In this document: one piece after another, positions 7,400 through 15,389 of the stretch
Position numbering within the stretch: position 1 is the first letter of the stretch
Layout of the letters: each line of letters begins with the position of its first letter
Assembly (NCBI GenBank): GCA_025352915.1
Contig: JANXSA010000442.1
Span: forward strand, 1-15,597
Origin: Rhodospirillales bacterium
GTDB lineage: Bacteria; Pseudomonadota; Alphaproteobacteria; Acetobacterales; Acetobacteraceae
DNA: 15,597 nt
Reading direction: 5' to 3'
Notes under the pieces: generated by a model
The model's database searches: none
What the model was told of the DNA's origin: nothing
Seen by the model: the letters and a program-made list of their open reading frames with translations, nothing else
Program-made: the position numbers and the translations under genes

Positions 7400-8494
7400 T
7401 CAGGCCGCTTCGGTACGGTCGGGCGCCACCGGCATGGCGCGTGCGGGTATCGTCGAACTGGGCATGGCAGATTTGGGGCGGCTGCGTTCGATCAACCGTA
7501 CGGTGCCCTGGGGCTTGCCGTTGGCTGACAGGAAGGTGCGGCCGATATACTCGCCCATCACGCCGAGGATCATCGATTGTACGCCGGACAGCAGCAGGAT
7601 CACCGTCATGGTCGAGGCCCAGCCGGAGGGGGTTTCGCGGCTGAATAGCGCCTCGAAAATGGTGAATGCGGCACCGGCCATGCCGAGCGTTGCCATGGCG
7701 ATGCCGGCCAGGATCGCCACGCGCAGCGGTGCCAGTGAAAAACTGGTTGCCAGGTTCAGCCACAGCCGAACCAGACGCTTCATCGTGTAGTTGCTACGCC
7801 CCTCGGCGCGCGGCAGGTGGCGCACCTCAATGCTGTCGATCCGCTGCGTCACCTCCATGATAAGGCCGTCGATATAGGGGTAGGGGCCGCGATATCGGGT
7901 GACACTGCGCACCACCAGGGCGGACATGCAGCGAAAGGAGGAGAGGTACAGCCCTTTCGGCTTGTCCAGGAGCCAATCCGCCACCTTGTTGGCGAAGCTG
8001 CTGCCCAGATTGCGCCAGGGCGCGTGCTTCTTGCTGGCATAGCGGGTGTAAACCACGTCCCAGTTGCCCAGGCGGGCGTGGTCATACAGCTTGACGACCT
8101 CCTCTGGCGGGTTCTGCAGATCGTCGTCCATGGTGATGACATAGTGGCCGCGCACATGGCGCAGCCCGGTCATCACCGCGTTGTGCTCGCCGTAGTTGCG
8201 CGCGTGCTCGATATAGACAACCGGCAGCTTGCTATCGGTGCCGACGATTGTCGGCGGGTTGGCGACGATGGCGTGGCAGACATCGGCGGAATTATCGGGG
8301 CTGCCATCATTGACCAGCACCACCTCCATACCGCCTTCGGGACGCAGCGCGGCCAGCGCCTCGACCAGCGAGGCAACGGTGGCAGCACCGCGATACACCG
8401 GCACTACGATCGACAGGCCGATCGACGGCGTGGCCACCAGACTGATCGGACCAGTGGTGGCGGTCGGCACTGACTTGGGGATATAACGCGCCAT
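7400..8494 (-). CDS. Polyprenyl-phosphate glycosyltransferase, GT2 family (GtrB/ArnC/DPM1-like)
   Basis: A 364-residue inner-membrane enzyme expected to move a sugar from a nucleotide donor to undecaprenyl phosphate on the cytoplasmic face. The GT-A catalytic domain spans about 24-235: SIVVPVYRG, VLVNDGSPDNS, RNYGEHNAVMTGLRH (99-113), metal-binding MDDDLQNPPE at 122-131 with the DxD, and EGRSNYTMKRLVRLWLNL at 231-248, a signature shared by GtrB, ArnC and dolichol-phosphate mannose synthases. Two membrane helices follow (about 256-284 and 293-315), then GEYIGRTFL and a basic, Pro/Ala-rich tail. The start at 8494 is supported by an AGGA about ten bases upstream. It lies between the methyltransferase (31-bp gap) and the SMR-like gene (5-bp gap), forming a compact operon. 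The sugar cannot be told from sequence. Confidence 0.94.
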   Translation of the reverse strand: MARYIPKSVPTATTGPISLVATPSIGLSIVVPVYRGAATVASLVEALAALRPEGGMEVVLVNDGSPDNSADVCHAIVANPPTIVGTDSKLPVVYIEHARNYGEHNAVMTGLRHVRGHYVITMDDDLQNPPEEVVKLYDHARLGNWDVVYTRYASKKHAPWRNLGSSFANKVADWLLDKPKGLYLSSFRCMSALVVRSVTRYRGPYPYIDGLIMEVTQRIDSIEVRHLPRAEGRSNYTMKRLVRLWLNLATSFSLAPLRVAILAGIAMATLGMAGAAFTIFEALFSRETPSGWASTMTVILLLSGVQSMILGVMGEYIGRTFLSANGKPQGTVRLIERSRPKSAMPSSTIPARAMPVAPDRTEAA

Positions 8495-8525
8495 CTGGAT
8501 GATGTCCTGGGCTCGGGAAGTTGGG

Positions 8526-9275
8526 TCAGCTTTGTGCTGCTGGTTTGCGGGCAGTAGCCAGAATTGAGCCGCCGGCTGGCAGCTTCAAGTCCAGGTATCG
8601 CTCCAACTCCGTCAGCGCATGGAACGTGGCATCGATGATAGGCGGAAACGCGGCGACGTCGGACATTGTTTCGCCGTCATTGCGCCGGGCCAGCACCTTA
8701 CGTTGCAGGATCATCAATGGTAGCAGCAGCGTGTTCCAATAGCGTGTTTGCACCTGCTCGAAGCCGGCGGCGTCGAGGTCGCGGTGCAGCCTGCCGGCTG
8801 TGGTGCGACGGACATTGTGCACCTGGTGATCATGCACGCTCATCAACCACTGGTACGATGGCATGTTCAGCACCAGCAGGCCGCCTGGTGCCAGTACACG
8901 ATGCAATTCGGCCAGCGCCGTGGCGGGATCGACCGCGCCGTGGCACAGCACATCCGCACTCACCACCGCAGCGAAGCTGCCATCGCTAAAGGGCAGTGCG
9001 TTGATGCTGCCGCGCACGATAATTGCACCCGATTTCACCGCGGCACGCCGTGCGGCTTCGTTGGCGTACTCCAGGCCGAACAATTCAATGCCTGGCCGGC
9101 CGCGCAGCCGCGTCAGCAGCCCACCGGTGCCGCAACCGGCGTCGAGCACGCGGCCACGCGCGCTGGCCAGGGTGTCGCCGATGCGGGCATGCAGGGCGCG
9201 ATACCACCACATCCGTTCTTCGACTTCGTCCATCAAGGCGTATTCAGGGGACTCCATGCGCAATGTGTGGCACAT
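8526..9275 (-). CDS. Class I SAM-dependent methyltransferase
   Basis: A 249-residue methyltransferase. It opens with a PEYALMDEVEERMWWYRALH segment found in many methyltransferases of glycan clusters. Motif I is VLDAGCGTGGLL (43-54), the motif II region has FGLEYANEA (66-74), and INALPFSDGSFAAVVSADVLCH leads into HRVLAPGGLLVLNMPS (125-140). The C-terminal half carries a hydrophobic NTLLLPLMILQRKVL stretch that may bind the membrane or a partner. I prefer the start at 9275 because an AAGGG lies 6 nt upstream; an internal ATG at 9257 (MESPEY) is the alternative. It is the first gene of the operon with the GT2 enzyme and SMR-like protein, and is divergent from the GT-C-like gene with 63 bp between. 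It probably methylates a sugar or lipid-linked intermediate, but the substrate is inferred from context only. Confidence 0.9.
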   Translation of the reverse strand: MCHTLRMESPEYALMDEVEERMWWYRALHARIGDTLASARGRVLDAGCGTGGLLTRLRGRPGIELFGLEYANEAARRAAVKSGAIIVRGSINALPFSDGSFAAVVSADVLCHGAVDPATALAELHRVLAPGGLLVLNMPSYQWLMSVHDHQVHNVRRTTAGRLHRDLDAAGFEQVQTRYWNTLLLPLMILQRKVLARRNDGETMSDVAAFPPIIDATFHALTELERYLDLKLPAGGSILATARKPAAQS

Positions 9276-9338
9276 TTTGGCCCTTGCGCGGAGGGGACGA
9301 CTTGCCGCAATCGCCGGCGGCGCAGAGGATGGCGGCGC

Positions 9339-10883
9339 ATGAGGCTCATCGGTCCTTCTTGTTGCGTGTGGCCGGCGTTGCTGCCGGGACTTCTGTTCGT
9401 GCCGATGATACTGGCGCCGCCAGTGAACCATGACGTCGCCGCCGTGCTGAGTTTCAGCGAACGCTGGCTGGCCGGCGAGCGGCTTTATGTTGACCTCGTC
9501 GACGTCAATCCACCGCTGATCTACGTGCTGAATCTACTGCCGGCGGCGCTGGGACGCGTCAGCGGGCTAGGCGGTGTCGTTGCGCTCCAGGCCTGCCTGA
9601 TTGTGCTCTGTTTCATGCTTTGGCGCCTGACACTTTCCGTACGAGATCGGGCCGGCGAAGGACCGGTAGAGCGCGTCCTATTGGATGCGTTGCCGGGCCT
9701 GGTCGGGTTTGGCGCCGGGTATGATTTTGGGCAGCGTGATGCACTTATGGTGATGCTGGCGCTGCCATATGTGCTGGCGGCTGCCCAGAGATTGGACGGG
9801 CGTGTGCCAAGACGGGCACTGTTGGCGGCGACGGTTGCTGCCGTAGGCTTCGCCCTGAAGCCGCATTTCCTGGCCGTGCCGGCGCTGGTGGAGGGGGCCG
9901 TGCTGGTTGGCGGGCTGTACCGTCGCCAAGGGTCGGCAGTGCTGCGCGACAAGGTGCCGTGGGTGATGGCTGTGTTGTGGTGTGGCTATCTTGCCAGCCT
10001 GCCTGTTGTTTTTCCAGAGTATTTGGTCAACGTGGTGCCGCTGGCGCTGGCTTATTACCTGGATATCGGAAGTCAGACGACGTGGGACTTGCTGGCTCAG
10101 CCGCGACTGGGCACGGCAGTGATATTGTTCATGCCGTTAGTTGTTCTAGTTTTGTTGCAGACGGCGGCATTGCCACGCGTGCTGGCGCTGGCCGGGCTGG
10201 CGGCAATTGGCGCTGTCCTGGCGCAGCACAAGGGCTGGTCCTACCATATCTTGCCGATCGAGTTGTTCGATTGCACGCTCGCCTCCGTGTTGGCGGCACG
10301 TTGGCTTGACCGACTGCACGTCGGTGCCACCCCGGCTGTGGCGGTGGGTTGTGCAGCATGGTTGGCGAGCTTGTTCGGGTTGTATCTGGTCGCGCAAGGC
10401 GAGGCACCTTGGAATCAGCTTGGCTGGCGCCGGGCTGATGCTTATGCGCTGACCAACATCCTGCGTCAGGAGGCGGGCGGCGGGCGGGTGCTGGCATTGT
10501 CGCCGGGGATCGCGCCAGTCTTCCCCGCGTTGAACTATGCCAACGTCCGCATGACGCTGCGGGCAATGAACATCTGGCTCCTGGAGGGTCTTTACAGAGA
10601 CTGCCCTGCCGGCAACTCTCGCTACCGAGACTTTGGTGACATGAGCGGGGCGGAAGTTTCCTTTTACGTTGGCGTGATCGCGGATTTTACCAATGCGCCG
10701 CCCGATGCCGTGGTGATCGACAACTTCTCGGCCATTCCAGTATGCGACGGTATCAGCTTCAATTTGCTCGACTATTTCAACCGCGACCCGAGCTTCGCCG
10801 CAACCTGGGCGAGCTACGTCGAGGTGGGACGGCATGGCCGCTTTGCGGTTTTTGCTCGCCGGCCCAGATCTCCGCCGCGATAG
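9339..10883 (+). CDS. Multi-spanning membrane glycosyltransferase-like protein (GT-C fold candidate)
   Basis: A 514-residue membrane protein with an N-terminal signal-anchor helix (about 10-27) and many further hydrophobic segments up to about residue 375, then a largely soluble C-terminal part. The first periplasmic loop carries NHDVAAVLSFSERWLAGERL and YVDLVDVNPP (50-59), with acidic residues at the place where GT-C enzymes (PMT, ArnT, GT39/GT83-like) have their catalytic Asp. Other recognisable pieces are GYDFGQRDALM (127-137), KPHFLAVPAL and QHKGWSYHILP. The start at 9339 has an AGAGGA site 9 nt upstream; a much longer open frame upstream is antisense to the methyltransferase and carries no homology. 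Divergent from the methyltransferase/GT2/SMR operon, so it is the likely periplasmic transferase using that lipid-linked sugar. The family assignment rests on topology and loop motifs, so 'GT-C-like' is as far as I would go. Confidence 0.85.
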   Translation: MRLIGPSCCVWPALLPGLLFVPMILAPPVNHDVAAVLSFSERWLAGERLYVDLVDVNPPLIYVLNLLPAALGRVSGLGGVVALQACLIVLCFMLWRLTLSVRDRAGEGPVERVLLDALPGLVGFGAGYDFGQRDALMVMLALPYVLAAAQRLDGRVPRRALLAATVAAVGFALKPHFLAVPALVEGAVLVGGLYRRQGSAVLRDKVPWVMAVLWCGYLASLPVVFPEYLVNVVPLALAYYLDIGSQTTWDLLAQPRLGTAVILFMPLVVLVLLQTAALPRVLALAGLAAIGAVLAQHKGWSYHILPIELFDCTLASVLAARWLDRLHVGATPAVAVGCAAWLASLFGLYLVAQGEAPWNQLGWRRADAYALTNILRQEAGGGRVLALSPGIAPVFPALNYANVRMTLRAMNIWLLEGLYRDCPAGNSRYRDFGDMSGAEVSFYVGVIADFTNAPPDAVVIDNFSAIPVCDGISFNLLDYFNRDPSFAATWASYVEVGRHGRFAVFARRPRSPPR

Positions 10884-10957
10884 AGCGCGCCTGCGCGAGA
10901 CGCATGGCGTCCGACGCGTGGCTCATGTTTAATGCCTCATTCAAAAAGGGGATGACG

Positions 10958-11773
10958 ATGGCCTTCCTGACGGAACCCGCGCCGCCACGCGGTGAAGTGC
11001 TGCCGGTGCTGGCAGGTATCACCCGGATCGTTGCCGCCAACCCAGGGCCGATGACGTACAATGGCACCAACACCTACCTGATCGAGGACGCTGATGGTTT
11101 CTCGGTGCTCGACCCCGGTCCCGACCAAGCGGCGCATGTGGCCGATATTGTCCGCGCGACTGCCGGGCGGGTGGTACGCATCCTTCTCAGCCACACTCAT
11201 CCCGATCATCTCGGCGCGGTACCAGCGCTGAAGGCTGCCACCGGAGCCCAGGTCTGGAGCTTCCATCGCAGCCAGGACCCGTCGCACACGCCGGATATGC
11301 CGATGCGCGATGGCGACGTGGTGGCTGGCTGGACGGCGATTCACACGCCCGGCCATGCGTCGGACCATTTGTGCTTCGCCCGCGACGGTATTGTATTCAC
11401 TGCCGATCACATCATGAGTTGGTCCACCAGCATTGTCAGCCCGCCGCATGGTAACATGCGCGATTATTTCGCATCATTGCGCCTGCTATTGGCGCGGTCC
11501 GATGCCACGTATCTGCCGGGACACGGGCCGATGATCACCGATCCGCACCCCTTTGCACGCGCTTTGCTGACCCACCGTACATTGCGCGAACAAGCGATCG
11601 CCACGGCGCTATCCAGCGGTCCGAGAACGCCGCTGGAATTGGTGGAAACACTATACACGACCATTGCGCCCAACCTGCGCCCGGCGGCTCAGCGCAACGT
11701 GATTGCCCATCTGGAGAAGCTGCGGGATGAGGGCCGCGCCGTGTTGGACGGCGAAATCTGGCGGGCGGCCTGA
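10958..11773 (+). CDS. MBL-fold metallohydrolase, LACTB2-like
   Basis: A 271-residue cytoplasmic metallo-beta-lactamase-fold enzyme. The zinc ligands are present: HTHPDH at 79-84, His133 in HTPGHASDH, Asp150 in FTADH, and His189 in YLPGHGP. The N-terminal PGPMTYNGTNTYLI segment and the C-terminal winged-helix domain (about 205-271, with LTHRTLREQAI and VIAHLEKLRDEGRAVLDG) are those of the LACTB2 group, whose mitochondrial member is an endoribonuclease; bacterial members are poorly defined. I chose ATG 10958 because AAGGGG lies six bases upstream; the nearby ATG at 10952 would leave no spacing. The thioesterase gene starts 3 bp after its stop, so the two form an operon. In the 74 bp upstream a TTTAAT at 10928-10933 could be a -10, without a convincing -35. 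Confidence 0.93.
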   Translation: MAFLTEPAPPRGEVLPVLAGITRIVAANPGPMTYNGTNTYLIEDADGFSVLDPGPDQAAHVADIVRATAGRVVRILLSHTHPDHLGAVPALKAATGAQVWSFHRSQDPSHTPDMPMRDGDVVAGWTAIHTPGHASDHLCFARDGIVFTADHIMSWSTSIVSPPHGNMRDYFASLRLLLARSDATYLPGHGPMITDPHPFARALLTHRTLREQAIATALSSGPRTPLELVETLYTTIAPNLRPAAQRNVIAHLEKLRDEGRAVLDGEIWRAA

Positions 11774-11776
11774 TCG

Positions 11777-12301
11777 ATGGATCATCATCCTAAAGGTGAT
11801 CCCCGCACCGACCCCGCTTTCTGGGCAACACCGTTTGATAGCGGAACGGTCGAGGTAAAGCCGGATTGGATTGATGCCAACAACCACATGAACTTGGCCT
11901 TCTACACAATGGCCTTCGACCTCGGCACCGATCTGATCTTTGACGTGTTCGATTGCAGCTACTCGTACAAAGATCGGGAAGGTTGCGGAACGTTCGCCGC
12001 CGAGACACATAATATGTACGAAGCCGAACTGCTGCTCGCCGAGAAGGCCCGCATCGTCACTTGGGTGCTCGGGGTGGACTCCAAACGGGTACATCTGGCG
12101 CATGAGATGTATCGCGTCGATGATGGCCGGCGCGCGGCAACGCAGGAGTTAATGTACCTACATGTCGACCTGCGCATCCGCAAGGTAGTGCCCTGGCCGG
12201 ACGACGTGCGCGCCCGCATCCAGGCAGCCTTTGACACTCACGCCCAGCACCCCCGCCCCGACTGGACCGGACGTCGGATCGCCATGCCAACGCCGAGATA
12301 G
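11777..12301 (+). CDS. Hotdog-fold acyl-CoA thioesterase family protein
   Basis: A 174-residue protein of the 4HBT-type hotdog family, about the usual size. The motif DWIDANNHMNLAFY at 30-43 is the active-site segment of these thioesterases, followed by the long hotdog helix (MAFDLGTDLIFDVF), then an ETHNMYEAEL strand and LGVDSKRVHLAHEMYRVDDG. The reaction would be hydrolysis of a short or medium acyl-CoA; which one is unknown. The start is 3 bp after the stop of the LACTB2-like gene and has no own ribosome site, so translational coupling is likely. It ends 59 bp before ctaA. Confidence 0.9.
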   Translation: MDHHPKGDPRTDPAFWATPFDSGTVEVKPDWIDANNHMNLAFYTMAFDLGTDLIFDVFDCSYSYKDREGCGTFAAETHNMYEAELLLAEKARIVTWVLGVDSKRVHLAHEMYRVDDGRRAATQELMYLHVDLRIRKVVPWPDDVRARIQAAFDTHAQHPRPDWTGRRIAMPTPR

Positions 12302-12312
12302 CGCACACGCCC

Positions 12313-12346
12313 GGCGGAAGGAGGCCTGTCACCGGCCTGCGCCGCC
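12313..12346 (+). other. GC-rich hairpin upstream of ctaA
   Basis: GGCGG (12313-12317) pairs with CCGCC (12342-12346), and AGGCC pairs with GGCCT inside it around a 7-nt loop, with a 4/3 internal bulge. No U-tract follows, so it is not a standard terminator; it may be an attenuating leader structure or chance in GC-rich DNA. A weak CTGTCA (12326-12331), 16 bp, TATATG (12348-12353) promoter-like pair overlaps it. Confidence 0.3.
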
Positions 12347-12360
12347 CTATATGTGAGGCT

Positions 12361-13407
12361 ATGTCCATCGAAGCTCTTCACGCGCCTCACATCCGTCATG
12401 CTCGCAATCGCCGCGCCCTCGCAAACTGGCTGTTTACGCTGTGCGGGATGATACTGGTGATGGTTGCCATCGGCGGTGCCACGCGGCTGACTGGCTCCGG
12501 CTTATCAATCATGGAATGGGCGCCGCTGCGCGGTACGCTGCCGCCGCTGAGCGAGGCGGAATGGAACCGGCTGTATGCTTTGTACCGTCAAATCCCTCAA
12601 TACGCGCTGGTGAACCAGGGCTTCGGGATCGAGGGATTCAAAGAGATCTTCTGGCTTGAATGGCTGCACCGGCTGTGGGGAAGGCTGATAGGGCTAGCCT
12701 TTGTTGTGCCCCTGGCCGTCCTGTGGTGGCGTGGGGCGGTGCCGCGCAGCCTGTTGCCGAAGCTACTGGGGTTGTTTCTCCTTGGCGGCATGCAAGGGGC
12801 AGTTGGCTGGTTCATGGTCGCCTCGGGGTTCTTCCCTGAGTCCACAGCGGTCTCGCCGTATCGCCTGGTGGCGCATCTCGGCCTGGCCCTGGTCCTTTAC
12901 GCAGCGATCCTGTGGACCGCGCTGGGCCTACGCGACGGCAAGTTCGGCATCACCGGGCCACGACGACTGGTACAGGCCACGGCCATTGCCGCTGCCATAA
13001 CGATCCTGGCCGGTGGGTTCGTCGCCGGGCTGAGGGCGGGGTTGGACTACAACACCTTCCCCTTGATGGCCGGCACGTTGGTGCCGGACGGCTATGCGCG
13101 GCTTAGCCCCTTGCTGTTGAACTGGGTTGAGAACATCGCCGCCGTTCAGTTCAACCACCGGGCGCTGGCCACGCTGACGGCACTCCTAGCCGCCGCCAGC
13201 CTGTTGGCCGGCTGGAATAGTCAAGCCCGGCCGGGCCTGCTTGTGCTGGTGGTTGCGGTGGGGGTGCAATATGCACTCGGTATCGCCACCTTGCTATATA
13301 TGGTACCGGTCGTGCTGGGCACGCTGCACCAGACGGTGGCCGTAGTCGTTCTAACCGCGGCGCTGGTGGTGCTCCATCAAGTAAGTGCCCGGCCTGCCCC
13401 CTTGTGA
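12361..13407 (+). CDS. ctaA: Heme A synthase (CtaA/Cox15)
   Basis: A 348-residue inner-membrane enzyme that oxidises the C8 methyl of heme O to give heme A for cytochrome c oxidase. It has eight predicted membrane helices in two pseudo-repeats. The conserved Cox15 block GGATRLTGSGLSIMEW (38-53) is present, as are the four heme-ligand histidines His103 (WLHRLWGR), His172 (LVAHLGLAL), His266 (FNHRALATLT) and His323 (GTLHQTVAV), plus AGLDYNTFPLM (227-237). Length matches alphaproteobacterial type-2 CtaA. The ATG at 12361 has GAGG four bases upstream. The tldD gene follows after 15 bp on the same strand, so co-transcription is likely. No other oxidase genes are in the window. Confidence 0.97.
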   Translation: MSIEALHAPHIRHARNRRALANWLFTLCGMILVMVAIGGATRLTGSGLSIMEWAPLRGTLPPLSEAEWNRLYALYRQIPQYALVNQGFGIEGFKEIFWLEWLHRLWGRLIGLAFVVPLAVLWWRGAVPRSLLPKLLGLFLLGGMQGAVGWFMVASGFFPESTAVSPYRLVAHLGLALVLYAAILWTALGLRDGKFGITGPRRLVQATAIAAAITILAGGFVAGLRAGLDYNTFPLMAGTLVPDGYARLSPLLLNWVENIAAVQFNHRALATLTALLAAASLLAGWNSQARPGLLVLVVAVGVQYALGIATLLYMVPVVLGTLHQTVAVVVLTAALVVLHQVSARPAPL

Positions 13408-13422
13408 TGGAGAGTATTTGTC

Positions 13423-14865
13423 ATGACCTCCCCCCTCGCCGTCACCGACAACTTGTTCTTCGCGCGCACTGGGGCGACACTGGAACGGGACGTCGCCGAA
13501 AGACTGACGCGTGAGGCGCTGGCTTGTGCGGATGATGGGGAGTTGTTCCTCGAATACCGTGAGAGCGAGAGTATCAACCTGGATGACGGCCGCATCCGCG
13601 CCGCTGGGTTCGATACGTCGCTGGGCTTTGGACTTCGCGCAGTCGCCGGTGAAGCGGCAGGCTATGCTCATGCAGGCGAGCTGACTGAACATGCGCTGAA
13701 GCGCGCGGCGGCAACAGTCTGCGCAGTTGCTTCTGGCCACTCGGGCGTGGCAGCCGAGCCGCCCCAAGGCACCAACCGTCGGCTCTATGCCGACGCAAAC
13801 CCACTCTCGGGCATGGATTTCGCCCGGCGCACCGGCGTGCTGGCGGAAATCGATGCCTACGCCCGCGAGCGGGACAGCCGGATCAAACAGGTCATGGCTT
13901 CGTTGGGTGGCGAATGGCAGGCTGTGCAGATTATCCGCGCCGATGGCACACGGGTGGCCGATTTGCGTCCGCTCGTGCGGCTGAGCGTGTCGGTGGTGGT
14001 GGAGGTCAACGGTCGCCGCGAAACCGGCAGCTTCGGCATGGGCGGACGCTATGGCTATGAGAGGATATTGGCGCCGGAGACTTGGCGCGCCGCGGTGGAC
14101 GAGGCGCTGCGGCAGGCGCTGGTGAACCTTGACAGCATTCCGGCGCCCGCGGGCGAGATGCCGGTGGTGCTCGGGCCGGGCTGGCCAGGCATCCTGCTGC
14201 ACGAGGCAATTGGTCACGGGCTGGAGGGTGACTTCAACCGCAAAAAAACCTCCGCCTTCTCCGGCCTGCTGGGAACCCGCATCGCCGCGCGCGGCGTAAC
14301 AGTGGTGGATGACGGGACGCTGGCCGACCGGCGCGGCAGCCTGACGGTGGATGATGAGGGCACACCGACCGGACGCACTATCTTGATCGAGGACGGCATC
14401 CTCACTGGCTTCCTGCACGACCGGCTGAACGCCCGGTTGATGGGTGGGCGCCCCACCGGCAACGGTCGCCGCCAATCTTACGCCCATGCTCCCATGCCGC
14501 GCATGACCAACACTGTGATGTTGGGCGGCAGCGCCACGCCAGAGGAGGTCATCAGCTCGGTGCCACGCGGCATCTATGCGGTCAATTTTGGTGGCGGCCA
14601 GGTCGACATCACGTCCGGGAAGTTCGTTTTCTCGGCCAGTGAGGCCTACCTGATCGAAAACGGCAAGATCGGCGCGCCGGTGAAGGGCGCCACCTTGATC
14701 GGTAACGGGCCGGATGCGCTGACCAAAGTGGCGCTGGTGGCAAACGACATGGCGCTTGACCCTGGCATTGGTACCTGCGGAAAAAGCGGCCAGGGCGTGC
14801 CGGTTGGCGTTGGACAGCCGACGATACGGCTGGGCGGTCTGACTGTAGGCGGCACTGCAGCCTAG
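13423..14865 (+). CDS. tldD: Metalloprotease TldD
   Basis: A 480-residue cytoplasmic zinc metalloprotease that works with TldE/PmbA to degrade unfolded peptides and, in some bacteria, to mature peptide toxins or modified peptides. The active-site helix is LLHEAIGHGLEGDF, with ligands His260 and His265 and catalytic Glu261 in HExxxH. The third ligand Cys452 lies in GTCGKSGQGVPVGVGQPT near the C-terminus. Other family blocks are DDGRIRAAGFDTSLGFGLR, RRETGSFGMGGRYGYE, TRIAARGVTVVDDGTL and NFGGGQVDITSGKFVFSASE. Full length and intact. The start at 13423 has a GGAG about ten bases upstream and lies 15 bp after ctaA. No tldE partner is in the window. In many alphaproteobacteria tldD neighbours the cytochrome oxidase operon, consistent with ctaA next door. 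Confidence 0.97.
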   Translation: MTSPLAVTDNLFFARTGATLERDVAERLTREALACADDGELFLEYRESESINLDDGRIRAAGFDTSLGFGLRAVAGEAAGYAHAGELTEHALKRAAATVCAVASGHSGVAAEPPQGTNRRLYADANPLSGMDFARRTGVLAEIDAYARERDSRIKQVMASLGGEWQAVQIIRADGTRVADLRPLVRLSVSVVVEVNGRRETGSFGMGGRYGYERILAPETWRAAVDEALRQALVNLDSIPAPAGEMPVVLGPGWPGILLHEAIGHGLEGDFNRKKTSAFSGLLGTRIAARGVTVVDDGTLADRRGSLTVDDEGTPTGRTILIEDGILTGFLHDRLNARLMGGRPTGNGRRQSYAHAPMPRMTNTVMLGGSATPEEVISSVPRGIYAVNFGGGQVDITSGKFVFSASEAYLIENGKIGAPVKGATLIGNGPDALTKVALVANDMALDPGIGTCGKSGQGVPVGVGQPTIRLGGLTVGGTAA

Positions 14866-15130
14866 TTGCCGGAGGCGCTTCTTGTCGGCCCGCTTCGCCC
14901 GATCAACCTCTGGCAAAATGGTGCGCGGGGACGTCAATCCTTTCAACGGTTCGTGAATTTGTAACCGCTGCGTCGTGTCAGTCGGGGCCGGTGACGCGGT
15001 CGTGATAGTGCAAAAATGACGCATGGCTCCCGCTGGGTGGGGCAATTTTTACCGTATGACCTCGTCTGCGGCTCTCTTGATGGCGCAATGGCATCCCAGC
15101 CTTGACGATTTGTTCATTTTTCGCATTCAT

Positions 15131-15146
15131 GCATTATAAATAATGC
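15131..15146. promoter_or_regulatory. AT-rich inverted repeat, candidate operator
   Basis: GCATTAT and ATAATGC are perfect 7-bp inverted arms around AA. It sits in the AT-rich part of the long intergenic region and overlaps a TATAAA-like element at 15135-15140. A dimeric regulator site is plausible; the short length means chance cannot be excluded. Confidence 0.4.
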
Positions 15147-15298
15147 AAAGCCGACAACTCTGATGTGTTGCTTCCAACCTCCAGAATTCACTAGGTTTTT
15201 TCCAGACTACGGGACTGAGATGTGGACTAGGTGGATTGCTGGCAGGTAAAAACGGTCTGCATCGTTCGCAAACGTCAATTCGTCGTTCATTGATCGTA

Positions 15299-15322
15299 TT
15301 AACGCCGTCTTAACGTCGTTAA
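15299..15322 (+). promoter_or_regulatory. Cluster of three TTAA half-sites, CtrA-box-like
   Basis: TTAA at 15299-15302 and TTAAC at 15310-15314 are separated by exactly 7 bp, the TTAA-N7-TTAAC arrangement bound by the alphaproteobacterial response regulator CtrA. A third TTAA at 15319-15322 makes TTAACGTCGTTAA (15310-15322) a perfect 13-bp inverted repeat as well. The cluster is about 100 bp upstream of the repeat-protein start, on the right strand for a promoter. A different dimeric regulator using the palindrome is the main alternative. Confidence 0.5.
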
Positions 15323-15366
15323 CACGAAGGTATGCGGGGCGTCGGCGATAACTGGCCCATCAAAAC

Positions 15367-15389
15367 GGGCAGCCTCTCAGGTTCTGCCC
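15367..15389 (+). other. Small hairpin in the presumed 5' leader of the repeat protein
   Basis: GGGCAG (15367-15372) can pair with CTGCCC (15384-15389) around an 11-nt loop, 28 bp before the start codon. No U-tract follows. It could influence translation or mRNA stability, or be incidental. Confidence 0.3.

Noticed and set aside
8748-9338. Upstream extension of the GT-C-like frame to a 711-residue protein
   Set aside because: The added part is antisense to the methyltransferase and lacks homology; the ATG at 9339 has a ribosome site and begins the signal anchor.
14866-14900. Rho-independent terminator after tldD
   Set aside because: Only a 4-bp stem with a long loop and no U-tract is seen.
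13351-15045. A 564-codon open frame on the minus strand, antisense to tldD and the end of ctaA
   Set aside because: It mirrors the well-supported tldD frame, carries no recognisable motif, and is His/Arg/Gln/Ala-rich as expected for an antisense reading of GC-rich coding DNA.
15023-15139. A 38-codon open frame (MAPAGWGNFY...) in the long intergenic region
   Set aside because: No ribosome site, no recognisable features, and it ends in the AT-rich palindrome; likely chance.
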